64,000 nt of DNA from UBA7867 sp964579205 (lineage in GTDB: Bacteria > Bacillota > Clostridia > Christensenellales > UBA1242), in assembly GCA_964579205.1 (NCBI GenBank), contig CAZOFH010000002.1, forward strand, positions 62,001 to 126,000, written 5' to 3'. The notes beneath the pieces were generated by a model that saw only the letters and a list, made by a program, of their open reading frames with translations, was not told where the DNA came from and searched no databases. The stretch's first letter is position 1. Every line of letters begins with the position of its first letter. Position numbers and translations under genes: made by a program. Shown piece after piece: positions 59,723 through 64,000 of this stretch.

Positions 59723-59951
59723 ATAGGCAAAATCGCAGAATTGGTTAATTGCGACTCGATATTGAGTGATGCGAGGACTGACTCTACAAGGGCAGGCGAT
59801 GCGGACCGGGGGGGGGTGACTGGCGATTGATTTATTGTCAGCAACGTGCCGAGCCCCAAAAAGCAAGTTGTGTCAAAAAATGACTAGTTTTGCTTTTGAC
59901 AAAATCCGCATATCATAGGGCAGTATAATAAATAAAAAAGGAGCAAAAACT
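59723..59951. other. Intergenic gap inside the cell-wall cluster
   Basis: It holds a run of nine G (59808-59816) and a TATAAT at 59924-59929. The nearest TTGACA is 22 bp away, too far for a standard promoter, so a separate murE promoter is only possible. Confidence 0.4.
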
Positions 59952-61391
59952 ATGAAATTATCGCAAATTATTAGCAATATTGAGTGCAAAACGCACAATT
60001 TTGCCGACATCAAGATTCAATATATTACCAACGACACAACGGTTTTGCGCCCTAATTCGTTGTATTTTTGTGTCAAAGGGCAGCGGGTCGACGGGCACAG
60101 ATTGGCTCGGGTGGCTATCCAATCTGGTGCGGTGGCGCTTGTGGTTGAGCGTATATTGGATGATGTTTTGGTGCCGCAAATTGTCGTGCCTAATGTTCGT
60201 GCGGCGATGGGGCGAATGGCGAGCAATTATTACCACAATCCACGCAGCAAGTTCAAACTCATCGGTGTCACTGGTACAAATGGTAAAACTACTACTACCT
60301 ATATGCTCAAGAGCATTTTAGAGACCGCTGGTTATAAGGTGGGGCTCATCGGTACGATTTGCAACATGATAGGTGAGGAGCGGTTGGAGTCGCGTTTGAC
60401 CACGCCCGACCCGATAGAGTTGCACGAGATCTTTGCGCAAATGGCAAAGGCTAAGGTTGATTATGTCGTTATGGAGGTGAGCGCGCACGCTATTGCGCTC
60501 GATAAAATGTCTGGGGTGGTGTGTGATGCAGGGATTTTGACCAACATTACCCAAGACCACTTGGACTTTTTTGGCACTTTTGATAACTATCGCGACACCA
60601 AATTGCGTTTTTTGAGCGATGAGTTTTGCAATGCAAAAGTCGCAAATATTGATGATAATTGCATAAAAAACTGCATTTTAACGCAAAAAATCAAAAAAAT
60701 TACCACTTTTGGGCTAAAAAATCCGTCTGACGTCTTTGCAACAAAAATTAATTATAGTATGTTGGGGACGAGTTTTATTGTCAATTTGGATGACGAGTTG
60801 CGCGCGGTAAATACTAGGCTGATAGGCGAGTTTAATGTATACAATGCGCTCGGAGCGGCGACTGCTTGTTTGCGGATGGGGGTGGATGCCGAGGCGATCG
60901 CTTTGGGGGTGAGCACTTGCCCCTTTGTTGCGGGCAGATGCAATATTATCTCGCTCAATAATGGTGCTTTTGCGGTGGTCGATTATGCGCATACACCAGA
61001 CGGTTTGAGTAAAATTCTGTCTAGCATTCGTCCTCTATGCAAGGGGAGGTTGATTTCGTTATTCGGATGTGGCGGTAATAGAGACACCACAAAACGCTCA
61101 AAAATGGGGCTAATTAGTGCAAAAATCGCCGATTTTACCGTGATTACGAGCGATAATCCGAGATTGGAGGAGCCGAATGCTATAATTGAGCAGATTAGGC
61201 AGGGCGCGGCTGCGCAAACGGAACAATATGTCTGCATACAAAATAGAAAAGAGGCTATACTAAATACAGTCAAAAGCCTGCACCCGCACGATGTTTTGGT
61301 GATTGCGGGTAAGGGGGCTGAGGATTATATGGATATCGCGGGTGAAAAAATCCATTATTCTGATTTTGAGGTACTCCAAGAAGTAAAATAA
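59952..61391 (+). CDS. murE: UDP-MurNAc-L-Ala-D-Glu:meso-diaminopimelate ligase MurE
   Basis: This 479-aa cytoplasmic ligase adds the third residue of the peptidoglycan stem peptide. GVTGTNGKTTTT (from about 106) binds ATP, and DNPR (near 401) is the motif of meso-diaminopimelate-specific enzymes. The ATG has AAGGAGC upstream. mraY follows directly, whereas murF, usual between them, is missing. Confidence 0.96.
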   Translation: MKLSQIISNIECKTHNFADIKIQYITNDTTVLRPNSLYFCVKGQRVDGHRLARVAIQSGAVALVVERILDDVLVPQIVVPNVRAAMGRMASNYYHNPRSKFKLIGVTGTNGKTTTTYMLKSILETAGYKVGLIGTICNMIGEERLESRLTTPDPIELHEIFAQMAKAKVDYVVMEVSAHAIALDKMSGVVCDAGILTNITQDHLDFFGTFDNYRDTKLRFLSDEFCNAKVANIDDNCIKNCILTQKIKKITTFGLKNPSDVFATKINYSMLGTSFIVNLDDELRAVNTRLIGEFNVYNALGAATACLRMGVDAEAIALGVSTCPFVAGRCNIISLNNGAFAVVDYAHTPDGLSKILSSIRPLCKGRLISLFGCGGNRDTTKRSKMGLISAKIADFTVITSDNPRLEEPNAIIEQIRQGAAAQTEQYVCIQNRKEAILNTVKSLHPHDVLVIAGKGAEDYMDIAGEKIHYSDFEVLQEVK

Positions 61392-61407
61392 GAGTTTAGA
61401 GGCAGTA

Positions 61408-62406
61408 ATGATAACAAAACTATTAGCGTTTTTGCTAACTTTTGTGATTAGCCTGATTTTGGCTCCATTTATCATCAAATTAGCGAAAAAAGTCGGCGCA
61501 AAGCAAGAAATTTTGGAATATGTGACGGCACATAAAGCCAAGCAAGGCACGCCTACAATGGGTGGGCTTATCTTTGTTTTGCCTGCAATCGCCATTGCTG
61601 CATTATTGTGTTCTGGACAAGCAGGTATGATGCTGGTGGCTCTAGGTGTGTTTGCAGGGTATGCGCTGCTTGGGTTTTTGGACGATTTCATCAAGGTGCA
61701 TACGCACAAGAATTTGGGGCTCAGAGCGTATCAAAAAATCATCGGGCAACTAGGTATTGCTCTAATAATTGGTTTTTATATGTATTTTTACAGTCCAATC
61801 GGGTCGATTCTGTATATTCCGTTTTATGGTACTATCGACCTAGATTGGTGGGTAATCCCTTTTACAATTTTTGTGTTTTTGGCTATGACAAATGCGACAA
61901 ATTTGACTGATGGGCTGGACGGCTTGGCTGGCTGGACAAGTTTTGTGATGCTCATTTGTCTGTCTATAATTATAATGATTACAGGCAATAGTTTGCTGGT
62001 AAATGGAGGCAGTATTGGGCTGGTCGGAGAGATGGACAACCTCGCTCTTTTGAGTGCTAGTGTGGCGGGTGGTGTGTTGGCGTTTTTGTGCTTTAACACA
62101 TACCCCGCAAAGGTCTTTATGGGGGACACTGGCTCGTTGGGGTTGGGTGGTGTAATTACCGCCCTAGCAGTCTTTTCTGGATGGACACTTTTGCTGCCTG
62201 TTTTGTGTGCCGTTTTTGTGGCTAGCGCGGTGAGTGTTTTGGTGCAAGTTGTGCATTACAAACGCACAAAAAAGAGGATATTTTTGATGGCGCCGCTACA
62301 TCACCATTTTGAGCAAAAAGGCGTGTTTGAGACCAAGATAGTGGCAATTTATTCGGTAATTACAGTGTTTTGTGGAATACTATGCATAGTACTATGCATA
62401 GCATAG
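61408..62406 (+). CDS. mraY: Phospho-N-acetylmuramoyl-pentapeptide-transferase MraY
   Basis: The 332-aa protein has about ten membrane helices and the MraY signatures GTPTMGGLIF, LGFLDDFIK, NLTDGLDGLAG and APLHHHFE. It transfers the MurNAc-pentapeptide to undecaprenyl phosphate, forming lipid I. Its last codons lie in the ACTATGCATAGT repeats at 62379-62402. murD starts 16 bases after its stop. Confidence 0.97.
   Translation: MITKLLAFLLTFVISLILAPFIIKLAKKVGAKQEILEYVTAHKAKQGTPTMGGLIFVLPAIAIAALLCSGQAGMMLVALGVFAGYALLGFLDDFIKVHTHKNLGLRAYQKIIGQLGIALIIGFYMYFYSPIGSILYIPFYGTIDLDWWVIPFTIFVFLAMTNATNLTDGLDGLAGWTSFVMLICLSIIIMITGNSLLVNGGSIGLVGEMDNLALLSASVAGGVLAFLCFNTYPAKVFMGDTGSLGLGGVITALAVFSGWTLLLPVLCAVFVASAVSVLVQVVHYKRTKKRIFLMAPLHHHFEQKGVFETKIVAIYSVITVFCGILCIVLCIA
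62379..62402. repeat. Tandem 12-bp palindrome at the mraY 3' end
   Basis: ACTATGCATAGT (62379-62390) is a perfect palindrome, followed by ACTATGCATAGC and then ATAGTAC. A similar TACTATGCA-type doublet lies inside the gene at 39576 (plus strand 39781-39812). Confidence 0.5.
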
Positions 62407-62422
62407 TACATAGGAGGTGGCT

Positions 62423-63778
62423 ATGCAAAACTGCTTGATTTGGGGAGTTGGCATCAGTGGAATTAGTGCCGCAAAATTACTAATCAACAAGGGTAAAAAT
62501 GTCTACATATATGACAAAAATACTACCAAATTGCTAGAATTTTTTGATTCAAAAATCATCGATTCACGCGCCCAAATTGTCAAAAAAATTGACAAAAATA
62601 TCTGGTCAAAAATCGATACTTTGGTGCTAAGTCCAGGGGTAAAATTGAGCCCGAAAATTTTCTCAAAATGTCAAAAATTTGTGGTGGATATTATTAGCGA
62701 AATTGACTTGGCGAGTATGTGTTGCACGGCACCGATTTTGGCTATTACAGGGACAAATGGCAAGACGACCACGGTCACATTTGTGCATCAAATTTTGCGC
62801 GCTGCTGGTAGGGATAGTCGACTGGTCGGCAATGTCGGTAGGGCATTTTGCGATGAGGTGGAGACCTTGACAGAGGACTCTGTCGTCGTGCTAGAACTCA
62901 GCAGTTTTCAACTCGAACATTGCTCGCATCTCAAATGTCGCGCTGTGGGGCTAATCAACCTTGCGCCAGACCACCTCAATAGATACTCAAGTTTTGAGGA
63001 ATACACAGCGGCAAAAACAAATATTTTTGACTGCACAGCCCCCGATTCGTCAATTATTATTAACAAAGATGACCCGCTCGTATGTGCGCAGTGTGTGGAC
63101 AAAAATGTAAAAAATGTGGTTTATTTTAGTCAAAAACCACTCAAAATTGGAGAAATTGGCTACTTTTTATCAGAAAATGCAGTTTTTTGTGCGACTCATC
63201 ACCGCATCAAAAAACTTTTTGACCTGCCGTCGCTTGGGTTTTTAGGACAGCACAATTTGTCGAATCTGCTATGCGCTGTCGCTTTTGCACACCTCATCGG
63301 TGTCACCGCGCCGCAACTAGCCGCCGCCATTTTGACGCTCAAATTGCCGCGTCATCGACTGGAATATGTCGGGGAGAAAAATGGGGTCACGTTTTATAAC
63401 GACTCCAAAGCGACCAATATTCACGCTTGCCAAGGGGCTATTTCTGCATTTTCGCAAGGCATCCACCTTTTGTTGGGGGGTAGTGATAAAGGCGAGAATT
63501 TTGCCGAATTTTTATCAAATTTGCCTCAAAATGTAGTGTCTGTGGTCACTTTTGGTGCTATGGGGAAGAAAATTTGTCGCCAGAGCAAGAGTAGTGCTCG
63601 CCCTTGTTATAATTTCTCAAACTTGCTTTCGGCGTTTGATTTTGTCAAAAAACACGCAAAAAACGATGAAATTGTGCTACTTAGCCCTGCTTGTGCGAGT
63701 TTTGATGAGTTTGATAATTTTGAGGCGCGCGGCGAGTACTTTTGTAATTTGGTTGCGGAGTGGGTGAGTGAAGAGTAA
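62423..63778 (+). CDS. murD: UDP-N-acetylmuramoylalanine:D-glutamate ligase MurD
   Basis: This 451-aa ligase adds D-glutamate in peptidoglycan precursor synthesis. The N-terminal UDP-binding domain begins LIWGVGISGISAA, AITGTNGKTTT binds ATP and FYNDSKATN carries the carbamylated-lysine region. The ATG at 62423 follows AGGAGGTGG; the in-frame GTG at 62417 lies inside that sequence. Its 3' end overlaps the ftsW/spoVE start by 11 bases. Confidence 0.96.
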   Translation: MQNCLIWGVGISGISAAKLLINKGKNVYIYDKNTTKLLEFFDSKIIDSRAQIVKKIDKNIWSKIDTLVLSPGVKLSPKIFSKCQKFVVDIISEIDLASMCCTAPILAITGTNGKTTTVTFVHQILRAAGRDSRLVGNVGRAFCDEVETLTEDSVVVLELSSFQLEHCSHLKCRAVGLINLAPDHLNRYSSFEEYTAAKTNIFDCTAPDSSIIINKDDPLVCAQCVDKNVKNVVYFSQKPLKIGEIGYFLSENAVFCATHHRIKKLFDLPSLGFLGQHNLSNLLCAVAFAHLIGVTAPQLAAAILTLKLPRHRLEYVGEKNGVTFYNDSKATNIHACQGAISAFSQGIHLLLGGSDKGENFAEFLSNLPQNVVSVVTFGAMGKKICRQSKSSARPCYNFSNLLSAFDFVKKHAKNDEIVLLSPACASFDEFDNFEARGEYFCNLVAEWVSEE

Positions 63779-64000
63779 AATTTTTTATCACGGGCAGCAC
63801 AAATTCCATATCCCGATTTTTGCCATCACACTAGGAATTGCGATTTTCGGGATAATTATGGTATATTCCGCATCGTGCTACAATGCTGAGCGTATGTACG
63901 GCGACAGTATGTTTTTTGTCACAAAACAAATCGTCGGTGTTGCTCTCGGCGCGTGTGCGATGGTTTTGTGTTATTTTATTGATTATCAAATTCTCAAAAA
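63768..64000 (+). CDS. SEDS family protein FtsW/SpoVE, 3' partial
   Basis: From a GTG at 63768 the frame is open to the window end (77 codons). It encodes KIFYHGQHKFHIPIF, a first membrane helix (AITLGIAIFGIIMVYSAS) and a second starting ITKQIVGV-like, typical of the N-terminus of FtsW/RodA/SpoVE glycosyltransferases. It overlaps murD by 11 bases, and GGAG lies upstream. FtsW or SpoVE cannot be told apart from this fragment. Confidence 0.85.
   Translation, partial: MKSKIFYHGQHKFHIPIFAITLGIAIFGIIMVYSASCYNAERMYGDSMFFVTKQIVGVALGACAMVLCYFIDYQILK

Noticed and set aside
59808..59816. Nine-G tract as a phase-variable switch of murE
   Set aside because: It lies over 100 bp before the possible -10 region and not inside a promoter spacer or coding sequence; switching an essential gene is unlikely.
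59896..59929. Promoter of murE with TTGACA and TATAAT
   Set aside because: The spacer is 22 bp, outside the normal SigmaA range.

Overview
The window looks like a chromosomal piece of an endospore-forming member of the Bacillota (clostridial side), probably an uncultivated gut-type lineage. The evidence is spoVG, spoIIAA-spoIIAB-sigF, spoIVA, a CtsR-controlled clpC operon, helD, nrdR, strong Gram-positive Shine-Dalgarno sequences, many consensus TTGACA-17-TATAAT promoters, and a division/cell-wall cluster whose MurE has the DNPR signature of meso-diaminopimelate ligases. No species can be named from the sequence.

Layout. 3-12596: the 3' part of a giant repeat-rich surface protein (GLUG modules, >4190 aa, 5' end outside the window). 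12940-14346: glyS. 14347-15054: gene-free and rich in repeats, ending in a promoter whose spacer holds an 11-G tract. 15055-18511: four-gene sugar-activation/transfer operon (nucleotidyltransferase-kinase fusion, SIS isomerase, HAD phosphatase, GT9-like transferase). 18677-21184: helD-nrdR. 21535-22011: a metallophosphoesterase-like protein that has lost its metal ligands. 22361: spoVG. 22693-23718: about 1 kb without genes but with a strong orphan promoter. 23719: tRNA-Thr, followed by an AT-rich 2.3-kb island between two 55-bp direct repeats carrying a MunI-type (CAATTG) restriction-modification system. 26224-30670: MBL hydrolase, lipoprotein, membrane proteins and a TetR regulator. 30671-31650: gene-free, repeat-rich. 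31652-35499: tRNA-Arg, dut, degV, a SpoU methyltransferase, tRNA-Gly and a GNAT protein. 35812-39265: ctsR-mcsA-clpC. 39576-43139: small proteins, a subtilase and the spoIIA operon. 43270-49505: nth, obg, yhbY, a lipoprotein and spoIVA. 49730-54232: a large InlB-repeat lipoprotein. 54547: a conserved clostridial protein behind a SigmaE-like promoter. 55349-64000: metallophosphoesterase, rsmH, ftsL-like, spoVD/ftsI, murE, mraY, murD and the start of ftsW/spoVE. murF and mraZ are absent from that cluster.

Most noteworthy. (1) Intergenic elements fold into a near-perfect cloverleaf: one outer stem enclosing three hairpins (29501-29584, 31361-31440, 45887-45959). (2) A second intergenic repeat family keeps its flanks but changes both arms of its hairpin together. 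(3) A poly-G tract lies between the -35 and -10 of the sugar operon, a likely phase-variable promoter. (4) The MunI-type system, with D83, E98, K100, R115 and R121 at the family's known positions, sits in a window in which I found no CAATTG by eye, although CAATTA/C/T and A/G/TAATTG are common. (5) Two genes have a -10 box about 7 nt before their ATG and no Shine-Dalgarno sequence, which suggests leaderless mRNAs.

All calls are from reading the sequence and from family knowledge; no database search was run.
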